Assembly: GCA_030998225.1 (NCBI GenBank)
Contig: JAPYXD010000752.1
Coordinates: forward strand, 15,454,501 to 15,518,500
Source: Diplolepis rosae
Taxonomy: Eukaryota > Arthropoda > Insecta > Hymenoptera > Diplolepididae
Direction: 5' to 3'
Length of the DNA stretch: 64,000 bases
How positions within the stretch are numbered: position 1 is the stretch's first letter; each line of letters starts with the position of its first letter. Positions 24,505 through 35,952 of the stretch are shown piece after piece. The translations under genes were made by a program, and so were the position numbers. The notes beneath the pieces are model-generated. The model saw only the letters and a program-made list of their open reading frames with translations. It searched no databases and was not told the origin of the DNA.

Positions 24505-25740
24505 ACAGTAGGTTTAAGGTCAATAAAATTTGTGTATCCAGCGTATCAGAAGAAAATAAATTACACTAAATTTATATGGAAATTATAGTATTTATCTTGC
24601 GTACTTTACATAAGCACCTTATTTTATTATTTGTACCTTATTTTGCATATTTAGTAAATAATTTTATAATCATTATTTCAAATAAACTTTTAATGTTATT
24701 TGTTAATGTTTCGTGTGAGCTTAAATGCTGAGCATATTCTCAAGACACAACTATACAACTATACTTTCGTCTCACTCTAATAAATAGTCAATCCTGATGG
24801 TGAAGACATGGAAAGTGCTGATGAGTGCTGAACAACTGCATTGCCTTCAGTATTCAAGTATTATGTTTTTTTTAGTTTTTAACGCTAAAAAATAAAATTA
24901 TCGTATCAATTGCGATACCTTTAAACTCAAAATGTACCGTAGAATCATAATAGTAACAATTTGAGTGTTTTTATGCTCTTATTCATATTATTATGAGGTC
25001 AGCGAATGGTCAGCGAATGGTCAGCGAACGGTTAGTGAATTGGTGGTATCAAAATTCGCTTACCGGAGATGGACTGAACCGACTGGACCATCTGCTGTTG
25101 CAGCGATGATGGTGAAGTCCTCCTCGCTGATTGACTCCGCTTCGAAATGACTCTGATAGGACAGTTAAATTTTTTGAAAAAAAAAAATGTGAAAAATTCG
25201 AGGCTTAGTTGATTTCCAAGAAGTAGTATATTGTGCAACTAGGGAAAAAACGTTTTTTTGCATGTGTGATGTTTGATGCTTGAATAAAGTGAGGGCAACT
25301 ATCACACGAATAAGATAAATGTTTCCCCCGCATTGCACACGATTTTTTTCCTACTGAGCCGTCGAAAAGTGGATTTGTTTGCCCCGCAGGGGACAGGGGA
25401 CTATAAAATGCACTTTATGACGTGCTAGTAGGAAACCGAATTTTGCGTTCGATGGGTTTTTTGTTTAAGGTAAAAATTAATAACACAATTTTTAAGATTA
25501 TTTTTATAAATAAGTGTAAAATTTATATACACGTTAGGTTTATTTGAAACATTATGTTTAAACAGGTTATATATATATATATATATATATATTGTATCCG
25601 CCATTTGATATTTCGAAAACCTAACCCTATTTTAGTAATCAGAGAGACCAAATAAACCACTTACAGCCCATAGTTAGATCAATGCCCATCATAGGTTTTT
25701 CAGAATTACATTTAACTTGGAAAAACGCAAAAAATTTTAT
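24505..25740. other. Repeat remnant and microsatellite; no gene seen
   Basis: About 24835-25045 is a degraded half-copy of the foldback family whose intact member is at 29430-29987: it shares TGCCTTCA, the T-run and TAGTTTTTA words, and ends in repeated GGTCAGCGAATGGTCAGCGA. An (AT)n run occupies 25568-25592. The rest is AT-rich and non-coding. Confidence 0.5.
25568..25592. repeat. (AT)n microsatellite
   Basis: An uninterrupted run of alternating T and A of about 25 bases. Confidence 0.9.
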
Positions 25741-25958
25741 TTATACAACACAAGCATGTTTTTCTCGCTTTTTGACGCTTGTTTTGCGGGCATAAAGTTT
25801 GTCATTTAAGCCCTAGGGCGTAAATAGGGATGGAGTGCTTAAAAGTAGTCATTTAAGCACCCCCCACTCTCTATTTACGCCCGCAGGACTTATATAACAA
25901 ACTTTACGCCCGTAAAACACACGTCAAAAAGCGAGAAAAACATGCTTTTGTTGTATAA
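25741..25958. mobile_element. Foldback MITE
   Basis: Inverted arms of about 90 bp: TTATACAACACAAGCATG at the left and its complement at the right, both containing TTTTTCTCGCTTTTTGACG or complement and CGCCC-rich words. The loop reads AGTGCTTAAAAGTAGTCATT. Non-coding. Confidence 0.75.
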
Positions 25959-28333
25959 AGTACCGTGTACGACACGGGTGTAAGATCACTTAAAATCGCA
26001 CTCGCCTTAAATGATCAACTTTACCCCCTTGTTGTACAATGTACTATTTGGTTATTCATAAAACGAAGTACGGGAAAGAAAGCTTCATCAACCTGTAATC
26101 GAATTGAATAAAAGTCCATTAGCTTGCAATAGAATAAAGTAAAAGCACATTAGCTTTTATGTAAATAGTACTATAAACTTTGAATACGGGAAATTCCCGA
26201 ATTCAACAATTAAAGTCTATTTTAAGTATCATGGATACGTAAGTAGTACCTGTACGGAGTCCACCCATAGCTATTCCGGATAATTAAATTAAAGGCCAAC
26301 TCTCTTGTTTACTTCAGGTGGATACCTTTCTAATTTTTCCTCGTTTATATCTAAGGAACAAACTGAGTCATATTCCCTTAGTTAAGAGCCCTTTTGGTTT
26401 TAAAAACAAAAGAGGGTAGTGATATTTATTTGAGTTTGTTCTTTTCTTTCCTTCAGGGTGTAACTTATTATACACTGTACATAATTTATTTTTTACCATA
26501 TAAAATTGATCTACAACCTTTAATACAATCACCGCAACCCTTACATAATAGTTAATAAATGATCCAGAGTTTACTGAACGATTCAAAGTTCACTGAACTT
26601 TGTTAGAGGCAAGCTTCGTGGTTGGATTTAAAATCTTTTTCCTCTGTGCAAACATATGTAAGTACAAATGCGGGAAAACTGCAAAAGAAAAAGGAAAATT
26701 TATGGACAACGGTTGAAAAATTGAGGAAACCAGCTGGTGACATTGAATTTAAATTATTGCTTCACATAAGAGTACGTTTGATAGTATAATAGAAAATAAC
26801 AATTAAAATTTAAGGTCAGCAGCTTTTTCCCGTTCTGTTACAAAAAATTTGAAGCTAGTAAGGTGAATGTCCCAATTACTGACCAAAATTTTTATTTGCC
26901 GGGATAAGTAATTGATATGTTTGTACTAAATAGTAATAAAGTCATTGAAAAATCTCAAATTTCTTAAATTTCATCATAAAATCATATATACATCAATTTA
27001 CGAACACCGTTAAATTATAATGGAGTTCAAAGTTGCGTGCCTTAACTTTCCTAATGTTTCAAGTGCAAGACAATACAATCTCGGCGAGCCCGCTTGCGTC
27101 AAAAGCAATTATCGAGATTAATATTGCAGTTGGTCACCTGCATAAAGTGTGAATTCGAGTGAGGAAAGCTCATACAAGTGAGAAAAATCGCGATTACTCA
27201 AAAGTTGAATTTTTTGTACATTTTTTCGCCCAGTCAGTAAAAGGCACAAAAAGTTTATGCCACAGCAAGTCGTATCGAGTATAACCGAGTAAGACGAAAT
27301 ATTCACGCGGTACTCACGTAAGTAGCTTGCACACTAACGCAGAGAATATTCGTGCATGCGCTCAATCGCTCTCGACATAGAAACCGGATTAAAAAAAGCC
27401 TTGTGATTGCGTTGAACAACGAATGTCTTGTTGAAAGACGTATCACGAGTCAGTCTGTAGTACGTGAAAATAAGAAGCGAGTAGGAAGCAATATTTCCGA
27501 GTATTCTGCAGTATTTCCGAATACTCAGCAGTAATCGAGTATTTCAAGCGTTCACGTCGAAATACTATTGAATAGCGCAGAGTCATGATTTGTTTTTATG
27601 AATAGTATTCTGGAAACCGTAATCTACTCGGATCTACTACTTGCTTATTTAACAGAAGAAATACCTCGAATTACTTCGAATATAATTCTTATATTTCATT
27701 TCATTAAACTTTACTCAAGAGTGAATAGCCCCTCGTAAAAAACATTATTTCACCAAATAACTATTAATCATTGGTTCGATTTGAATTGATTTTACCCACT
27801 GATACACTTATAATTCATTGTAAATTTTTGTTACCTAAATTATTCGATTGCAGAATATCAATTGTAACAATCAGTAAATAGTATTGTAGCTACGTTTAAT
27901 AGCGGTCAGTAATTGGGACAAACACTAGTCACTATTACGGCCCACGAAAACATTGCTGGTCACTAATTGGGTCAAAAACATGTCGACCATAATTTATGAT
28001 ACATCTTAATTTCGAAAGGATTAAACTGCAAATGCTTACTTTTTAATGTAGAATATGATACAACTAGGAATAAATTTGTGACCTGCTAATCTAAATCATT
28101 CACTTCTTAGCATTTCAATGAAATATAATAAGAAAATAAAATTATTAGTTACACTGCACATTAACTTAAATTAAACTAAAGCAACATTTTTGTGAAAAAT
28201 AATATGTGCCAGGTTTTTAAGATTCAGCAAATTCTTTTTCTATTTTCTATTCTTTGTTTTTAATAATACCCTAGCTCCATCCCACCAAAACAGTCAATCA
28301 CTTTAAATAATATAGGAATCAAAATAATCTTAC
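25959..28333. other. No gene recognised
   Basis: AT-rich sequence downstream of HACD. The final HACD exon could lie in it but I could not find one that restores the family C-terminus. The short open frames at 26368-26586, 27118-27306 and 27352-27534 have no family features. Confidence 0.4.
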
Positions 28334-31300
28334 GTGGAATGTAAAGCAGCATAACTAGTCCTAAGAAATAATGATAGCTGAACGTGAAATTCCAAGTATT
28401 AGGTAGCGTATAACTCCATGAGAGAGGTTTGCTGACGGCATATAATTTGGCAGCATATAAACACAAAAGTTCGCCAGTTATTCCGATAGGGTATAGTACA
28501 ATAAAGGTTGTGTATCTGAATCATAAGAAAACACTTTTATAATTCATCTTACGTATATTAAAAAAATCACGTATATAAGTAGGAAACTCACCTAAGCCAT
28601 ACCAGAAAATGTGGTACATATCCCATAAGATTCATAAAGTAGTACCCGTAACGGATAATTTCCGTAACAGACCAAGCAAAAAGAGCCAAGGGAAGGCCAG
28701 GAGAAGCTGCAGCAAAATTTGTTGGAGTAGCAAGTAAAACTCCACAAACTACCATAACTCGACTTAAAACTTGGAAGGTCGTGATAATAGGATTGGATGG
28801 AACCAATCCTGTTATTGCATGTATGATCTGAACGAAAAAGAAAAATGTTGATTATAATTTTCAAATGTAGAATGAGAAGAAAACCAATTAGAAATAAATT
28901 TTAATTTAAGAGTCAAACTCGTACGCTCTGGAATCAGTAAAGCGTTTTACTGATATTACTTTAGCAAACTCGATAAATTAACATACACGTATTCTCAGAA
29001 CCTACTACCCCCAATATTTTATTTCTTATTACAATTTAACTTACACCAACTCCTGCGCTTTTGTAATCACAAAAGCCTCTATAAGGAGAAAAAAAAATAA
29101 GATAATTTCTCGACGAACATTTCAAGGTTCAAGGCACATATTTTAATTCGATTTTATCGAATTTAAAAATGATAGTGATCATTTCCGATAAAATATTTAA
29201 ATAGAGGTTACTCAAAAATTGAAACAGCGAAAGGGGTGAGTTTAAAAGCAGTCCACCATTTTCTGATTGAAAGGCGATCGTTTTCTTATTCTTGATAAAA
29301 AAAATTAGACAATCTGATAGTTCTTTTTTGTTCCTCCATAAACTTGTTTCCGTACTGCACCATCTAAAATTCTGGCAAGTCCTTATTTAGAAATTCACAA
29401 AAATAAATATTTTCGATTCAGATACTATACCCTAGCGGACTTGATTGAGAGAACGGTCATAGAATACTCTGACCGTTCTCTGACCGTTCTCTGACCTCGC
29501 ATCATTATGGCTAAGAACTATAAAAAAAACATTTAAGGCATTACAATTATAATTCCATGGCAAAATTTGGAATAGAAGGCGTAGGAATAAACACAATAAT
29601 TTTATTTTTCAGCGATAAATACTTGGAAAACATCATGTACCTGTCATTGAAGGCAGTGCAGTGGTTCACCATTTGCGGAACGTCTCCACCAATAGTAAAC
29701 CTTCACGGTGGAGACGTTCCGCCAATTGTGAACCACTGCACTGCCTTCAATGACAGGTATACGATGTTTTTCTAGTTTTTATCTCTGAATAATAAAATTA
29801 TTTTATCTATTCCTACACCTGCTAATTCGAATTTGATCGCAGAATCACAATTGCAATGTTTTAAATGTTTTTTATCGTTCTTAGCCATAATAATGCGAGG
29901 TTAGAGAACGGTCAGAGAACAGTCAGAGAACAGTCAGAGAACGGCCAAAGTATTCTATGACCGTTCTCTCAACCGGGTCCGCTAGGGTAGGCTCAAAAGA
30001 AATTGTTGTCCCTTGTGCAATGCTGAAATCTCACCTAAATTGTGTACTAGAAAGGAAGAGGTAGATAGGAATAGCCCATACTGTCTGGAAGGAGTGACAA
30101 AAACAATTATTGAAAACAAATTTCACTGACAATTTAAATCACAAAATTTGGTAGTTTGAAGCCTCCGCGTCCTATTTTCCAAATTCAAATAAAAATGATA
30201 CCCTTTTACGTCCGAGAAATGGTAATAGATTGAATAATGGTATAATAAAAAACGACTCAGTGGGACAAAATATGATAAATATGTATTATTTTTATTATAT
30301 AATCCTTTTGATTTTTCACGTCTAAGGTTACGACCTTTTTGAAATTGTTTCGTGGATACGTCATGAAGTTTCAAATTTTATTCGATGTTTTTTAAAGGGT
30401 CAATGTAGGACAATATAAATTACATTTTGTTAAAGTTTCAGATTTTTTCATCGAAAATTACCAAAATATTAAAGTTTTCTGGCGCCGTGTGAAATTGGAA
30501 AAATGTGGGTTTTCAAATATTTTTGTGACTAACAGTAATTCCTCCAATAGTTTAAAAAATTTTCAGTGCAACAAACTTTTTATTCTACGCGAAAGGGCGA
30601 AAATTTTGAATTTGTTTATCTAATTTATTGGATCCGCCATCTTGGATTCCGATATTCTGACTACACAATCGTAATCAGCGACCTTGAAAACCCCCGAGTA
30701 ATTATTTCCAAACAGATTTGAGGAAATTTAGTTGCAGTGAGCATAAACTTTGGCATCATTTTCTTTTTAAAAGTAATTTGTTCATCTACGTTTTTCCTGA
30801 CTCGACGCCATATTTAGTCGGCCATATTGAACTTCAAAAACCACCCAACGATTTTGAAAACTAGATAAAATTTACACAATTTACAAAATATGAAGTATAA
30901 ATTAAAATTAAAACATAAAATCTATACGTACTTCCAAAGCTGCAGCATTTTGGAAAACGATAATAGATGTTTTCACAGTTTCCCATAAAGTAATTTCTCT
31001 TCTTTCAGTAGTATAATATGTAATAAGGTGGTAGAATATTAAACTCCATCTGCAATACAATGAAATATTAAGTAAAAGAAAAGGTAAATTATTGCATGTA
31101 TAATAGGGTATCCGTTAATCGAGTACGTTTTCCCATGTGTTTCATGAAGAAAAAAAATTCACATAATGACAAAAAGGAAGGTTCTAGATAAAACAAGAGG
31201 AAAAATTTGCAGAGAAAGTTGCCTTTATTTCCATTCGATTTTGAATAATACGTTTGGTTGATTTTTTTTTATAGTCGCATTCAGAATAAAGTATATTGCA

Positions 31301-31675
31301 TTAATAATAGATTTTGAAAAAATCCGCCAATTGAGTGAAAAATTTTCCTCATGACATGTATAGCCATGTAACTCTTGAGACCACACATACAATAAATGAA
31401 TAATCTATTAAACTAAGCAACACATCGTTTCTTAGCTGTTCATACTGAGTTTTGAGTGAATGAAAACCACCCCTAGAGTTACCACCTGTAACAGAAGTTT
31501 CTATAATATACGCAAAAAATATCAATGAAAATTATATTTGAACTGAGAGCGGTAGTGATAAGAGAGTACGATCACTTCATTTATATTAATTTTTTTAGCC
31601 CAACATTCCTGCGACCAATTACAGAACAACTTACCTATTTAGTCCAGTCACAATGTAAAAAAAAGAGGCAAAATC
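28334..31675 (-). CDS. Very-long-chain (3R)-3-hydroxyacyl-CoA dehydratase (HACD/PHS1 family), partial
   Basis: ER multipass enzyme of the third step of fatty-acid elongation, dehydrating 3-hydroxyacyl-CoA. Four minus-strand exons with matching phases: 31635-31675, 30932-31049, 28592-28827, 28334-28515. Family blocks are clear: FQNAAALE then IIHAITGLVPSNPIITTFQV, SRVMVV, the catalytic-region blocks WSVTEIIRYGYYFMNL and YTTFIVLYPIGITGELL (conserved Tyr and Glu), then LPNTWNFTF and a hydrophobic helix ending LLYIP. At least five hydrophobic segments are visible. The first exon here (DFASFFYIVTGLNR) is supported mainly by splice sites and phase. The start codon and the C-terminal exon are not identified: read-through past LLYIP gives a short tail unlike the usual FPQLY-H-QRRK ending. 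It resembles HACD1/2 more than HACD3. Confidence 0.82.
29430..29987. mobile_element. 558-bp foldback element in an HACD intron
   Basis: Terminal repeats CCCTAGCGGACTTGATTGAG and a near-identical complement, flanked by TA on both sides. Almost the entire length is self-complementary. Repeated GACCGTTCTCT words sit near each end, and a core of two about 55-bp arms with hardly a mismatch (about 29634-29768) surrounds a 16-bp loop. Non-coding. A degraded relative lies at about 24835-25045. Confidence 0.85.
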
Positions 31676-32608
31676 CTGAAAATCAGCGTTTTCCCTATCG
31701 TTTTGCTTGATTATTTTTGTTTGGAATTACCAGATTCAAAGCTACTTGCCGATTGAGATATCATCAAGTCAGATATTACATAACACGAGACTAAATCCTT
31801 AAGCTCCGTTATGTAGCCATAATGCTACCACGCGAGGAAGATATTTTTTATATTTACAGTCAAACTCCTCTGAATGTGGATTTTTTTTTAGAATTTTACA
31901 CATTATGCGTGAGATTTACATTTTGAGAAAGTGGAGATTTAAAATGTTTTATGGGCTTCAGAGGGGGGGAGGGGGCGATGAGAGATACGAGTATATAGTA
32001 TGGGCGAGAGAGGAGTAAACGAGGTCGAGGGGGAAGCGATGAAAATTCTTGGAATTCCACTTTACTCGTGACTCTTTCTCAGTTTGAGCTTCCTTATTCT
32101 ACCCAATGAATAATTGATGTAAAAATGATATGAGGCAAATGTACCAGTCATTGCACGGTGAAGGAAAGGCTTCTCGAATTATTGAATTTAATTAAGAAAA
32201 AAATATATTATTGGTCAAATAAATCGAATCACACTCTGAATAAGACTTTGAATTTGTGTACCAGTCCTTGTACTCCTAAATTTCGCAAGTTTTTTTCTTA
32301 AAAAATCATTCTAAAATAACGTTGTGTGTGTATGTGTGTGTGTATGGAGTAATAAAAATTAGTATTACAGAGAATAATAATTTATTAATAACGTTGACGA
32401 ATTACAATCGTTTCCCCCTTTTTACCCCTTATCTTCTTTGCTTTTTTCTTGTTTTTTTTTTTTCAATTTTTCACGAGTTTTTTTTTTCTTTTTTCGTTTG
32501 CAACTTTTAGTTATGTTAAAAATAAGATAATGTTTTTATCAATTTTTTGAACTTACACTAAATGTGAAAATTAATAGATTAGAAAACATCTTCTGCAACA
32601 AACAATTA
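31676..32608. other. Upstream of HACD; low complexity, no gene seen
   Basis: Should contain the HACD first exon and promoter, but I cannot place an initiation codon. Includes a G-rich purine tract (about 31965-32035), a (GT)n-like run (32322-32345) and long T-runs (about 32450-32500). Confidence 0.4.
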
Positions 32609-32725
32609 CACCCAGGATTCCCTCCGAGAAGCTTCGGGATGTTCTCTGCAACGAGCCCGAGAGGGAATCCCTCCATACCCTACGAGTTTGTATAAGGGAA
32701 TGCTCGTTGGAGGGAATATCGAGTG
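32609..32725. mobile_element. Short CACTCGA-type MITE
   Basis: 117 bp with imperfect ends (CACCCAGGATTCCCTCC at left, complement of CACTCGATATTCCCTCC at right) and TA immediately outside each end. Related to the element at 3401-4495. Confidence 0.5.
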
Positions 32726-32943
32726 TATTTATGGCTCTAAATCCTGAATCTTTTCTTCCTATGCCTGTTTTGATCGGTAAATTATCCTATTTTGCCTTTA
32801 AGTATGACAAGCACTTACTTTTTTCCAAAAACAAAGATTATTTTTGCATTTCGATGCGACGTGACAAGTTGATTCGTGAAATGTTTTTGATCGTATTTGA
32901 TAAATTTTTTATCTAATGTGTTAATAAAATATTTCCAAATTAG

Positions 32944-33191
32944 GTGGTTGAGTTCGAAATTTTTGCCATTGCCTACATAATCGGAGGATCACGTATCAAA
33001 TAGGATATGTTTCCAACAGGTGCCCTCATAGACAATTTCAAAATCTTAAATCGCAATAATGCAAATCAAATTCATATTTAAAGAATTTGAAATCCTGTGG
33101 AAAAAGGGACGCTTTCAACTAAGCCGGGATTCGAGCTCGGATCTATCGATTACTGGTCGACTGATCTAACCAACTGAGCAACACAGTTTAT
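32944..33191 (-). mobile_element. tRNA-derived SINE
   Basis: Read on the minus strand: a tRNA-like head (33117-33188) with pol III A-box (TTGCTCAGTTGGTTAG) and B-box-like (GAGCTCGAATCC) words, then a body shared with 22430-22617 (GCGTC, TTCCACAG, CACCTGTTGG, TATCCTAT, GCAATGGCA, TTTCGAACTCAA). Two copies of the body at unlinked sites, one with a tRNA-like head, define a SINE. No poly(A) tail is seen; the 3' end is CTCAACCACC. Confidence 0.7.
33117..33188 (-). pseudogene. tRNA-like SINE head (anticodon loop reads AGT)
   Basis: Folds as a 72-base cloverleaf: acceptor AACTGTG with CTTAGTT (one mismatch), D arm GCTC-AGTTGGTTA-GATC, anticodon stem GTCGA/TCGAT with loop CCAGTAA, T arm CCGAG-CTCGAAT-CCCGG with one mismatch. 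The loop has C instead of the invariant U at position 33 and stems carry mismatches, so it is most likely a SINE promoter relic and not a functional tRNA. Confidence 0.6.
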
Positions 33192-33560
33192 TTAAATCGA
33201 GCGCAAGTTCCACTAATGCTGTATTACTGTCTACTTTTTCGAGAACGTTATTATCAAAAAGTGATAGGAAGTGATTATTTATTGTTTTATGATCGCTTTA
33301 TACTCATAACATATGAATACTGTAATGAGTTTTATGATTATATATAAATTATCAAAAAGATAAATTAGTTCGTGAAAAATCCACGAGAGTTTATTTTCAA
33401 ACAGCAGTTGGCATGATTCGACAAGAAAGGAAACGTTGTTGTAATCCATACAAAAACAAAAACCGTAAGTGAATATTACGGGATTTTTCACTGCTCGATA
33501 CATATTAAAATATAGTGAAATCATCACATGCTAATCAATCATGTTAATCAATGCTAATTA

Positions 33561-34309
33561 TGTGTACAAATAAGTTTTGAGGTTTTTTTTCGTGATTTTG
33601 AAGCTTTATTCAGAGAAATTGGTACAATGTATGTTATTCAAAGTATTTCCCATCTCTTTCTACTACCTTTGGCCATCTTTCAGGCAGCATACGGATACTG
33701 CGTTTAAAAAATTACTCACCTTTTGAGGCGACCCAAGAATCGACCCAATTTTTGGCTTCTTCATAAGAAGTGAAGTGCTGCTCAGCTAAGCCATGAGCCA
33801 TCAACCGGAATAAGTGGTAGTCCAAAAGAGCAATGTCTAACGAATACTTTGTCATGTCTTTTGGCATATTGTGGGGGGGTTTAAACTTTAATGCTCGACT
33901 CGATTGCATCAATTGTTGTTGGTAACGTTCCGCAGTGATGGTTTCGTTAGGCTGGAGTAGCGCATAGTAGACCACTCCGAGCTGATCCCACCAGACGCAC
34001 AGCATTAGTTTCTTGCCACTCTTGAAACGCCGGAACCAATACTCACATGTTTTTATTGATGGAGCATGTTCCCCATATGCTTCACATAGCAATCGATGTC
34101 CTTCAGCTGCACTTTTCTCTCAGTTAAAGCAAAAAAGCAGCGCTTCCCGCAAATGTTGTTTTTTTGGCCCAAAAGTTGACATGGTTAGTGCACAAAGAAG
34201 CTGTGTTGTTTATACTTCAGCGAAATTACACATACTGATTATTAGAGGAAAATGGTGACGCTTTAACATGAATATCTTTTGTCAATCCCTCAAAACTTAT
34301 GTGTACACA
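33561..34309 (-). mobile_element. Internally deleted mariner
   Basis: Terminal repeats TGTGTACAAATAAGTTTTGAGG (left) and near-identical complement (right) flanked by TA at 33559-33560 and 34310-34311. At 749 bp it is little more than half the usual 1.3 kb. The transposase frame inside is an in-frame deletion product. Confidence 0.92.
33712..34092 (-). pseudogene. mariner transposase, internal deletion
   Basis: The frame reads the end of the N-terminal helix-turn-helix domain (APSIKTCEYWFRRFKSG) and jumps directly to the middle of the catalytic domain (KKLMLCVWWDQLGVVYYALL, NETITAERY), then LLDYHLFRLMAHGLAEQHF near the C-terminus. The stretch with the first catalytic Asp is missing, as is most of the region with the second (HDNARPH in the family); only a DYHLF block remains around the third. 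It therefore cannot be active. Further frame continues upstream to about 34190. Confidence 0.9.
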
Positions 34310-34847
34310 TAATAATTTATGAATTTATGTCAGTAAATTCAAAGATGTTGAAAAAAATGAACTCCTTTGCAATACATGCGGAATAAAAGTTATGAAAGAT
34401 GAAGTTTTAGAAGGAGGATGGAAAAGAATAAGATTTGGTCCGCCTAGCATTTGTTTTCTTTCTTAATTGTTAAAATTATCATAAATTGGCGAATGACTCG
34501 CAAAATCTTCCTTCTCACGGCTTCCAGGTACCCCCGATTCCAAGAATCCCTCGGAGACAATAATATTGACGAAAAATCAAAGTCCTTGTGATTCCTCACA
34601 TTATCATCAACGTACAATTCAAAAAATGTCTCTCCATACTTTCTTACGTAAAAAATTTGTTCGTGGATTTTTCACGAACTAATTTATCTTTTTGATAATT
34701 TATATATAATCATAAAACTCATTACAGTATTCATATGTTATGAGTATAAAGCGATTATAAAATAAATAATCACTTCCTATCACTTTTTGATAATAACGTT
34801 CTCGAAAAAGTAGACAGTAATACAGCATTAGTGGAACTTGCGTTCGA

Positions 34848-35532
34848 CGCCGTCGATCGAAGATCGTGATTCCACGCGCATGACTTTACAAAAAAATTCA
34901 TATTTCGCGCAATTTTCGATTGCGCACCTTAATTATATACCAAAAATTTGCGTAATACTTGCGTTTATCACTATGATTTTTTCAGATATTTCAAAAACGG
35001 CGGTTTTTCAAAAAATCAATTTGTTTGAAAATTTTTTTCCGAAAAATGCTACCTCATCGGCCATCTAATTATACGTTTGCGTAATTTTTTCAGATTTTTT
35101 CCTAGTTTGAGTTTTTAAATAATTGAAAAAGAAAAACATTTTTTTGTTTGTTTATCCCATAATTTTTTAAGACTAAACCTAACAGTACCGGTCAAATTGA
35201 CCGTTTTCAAACTTTTGTAAAATTTAAACATATTTAAACGTTATAATACCCTTATCAAACTATATGACTTTTCTTAATATATGCATATAATATTTTCTTC
35301 ACTCTTTACTTCTAGTTTTGTTTTCTCTTTTCCAAGAAAATTGAACAATAAAATCCATAACTTTTTTTAATTGACGGTCAATTTGACCGAGCTCGGTAGG
35401 AATAGGTATACAAGAACTGTCGGTAGGTTTAGTGTCAAATAATGTATGAAAAAATGTCAAATTTTGGGTTTCTTTATTATTCATCTTAGTCTATCAATCC
35501 TTGAAATTTCAAGTAAATCGTAAACATGGAGT
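34848..35532. other. Possible short MITE; otherwise no feature
   Basis: 35171-35434 has weak inverted ends (GACTAAACCTA and complement) and two near-identical palindromes, GGTCAAATTGACC at about 35190 and its relative near 35375. The rest is AT-rich non-coding. Confidence 0.35.
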
Positions 35533-35952
35533 CCTGAACCCCTCCGATTTGGCATGGAACACACCATATACTTACGTATTTTGACGCCCTGATAACGAAT
35601 ATGATAGTGAAAATTAGCGCAAATTTTATTTTCATAGTTTTTTTGCGTTTATCTCAGCCAATATATAAATTTCGAAAACAGTTCCGAAAAAAACTTGTAG
35701 AACTCATCGCAGTACAAAAAAATTGACTGAACAAAAAATGTGTATTTCGCCAAAATCTACAATTTTGTCTCAAACTTTTTACAAAGCTTATCGTATTGCC
35801 TGAGATAAACACAAAAAACCATGATTTCGGTAGGTTTTACATGGCTTTCACCATGGAAATCAAATATTCGCCAATTTCCACTATCATATTTGTAATCAGC
35901 GCGTCAAACTACACAAGTATACAGAGTTTCAAGGAAATCGGAGGGTTCAGTT
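35533..35952. mobile_element. Foldback repeat with about 140-bp arms
   Basis: 35533-35673 and 35797-35952 are diverged inverted copies: both contain (or complement) CTGAACCCCTCCGATTT, AATATGATAGTG and GTTTATCTCAG. No coding function or target duplication is seen. Divergence between the arms indicates an old insertion. Confidence 0.65.

Larger units (their letters stand above)
33197..34847. mobile_element. Element with about 185-bp inverted repeats, host of a mariner insertion
   Basis: 33197-33386 and about 34672-34847 are inverted copies (ends TCGAGCGCAAGTTCCACTAA and complement). Without the mariner at 33561-34309 the element would be about 900 bp. No transposase of its own is visible in the remaining sequence. 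Confidence 0.8.

Noticed and set aside
31965..32035. G-rich tract as a G-quadruplex or regulatory site
   Set aside because: G-runs are not spaced as four regular tracts and nothing nearby supports a function.
33117..33188. A functional tRNA-Thr(AGT) gene
   Set aside because: C at position 33, mismatches in acceptor and T stems, and a downstream body shared with another locus indicate a SINE head.
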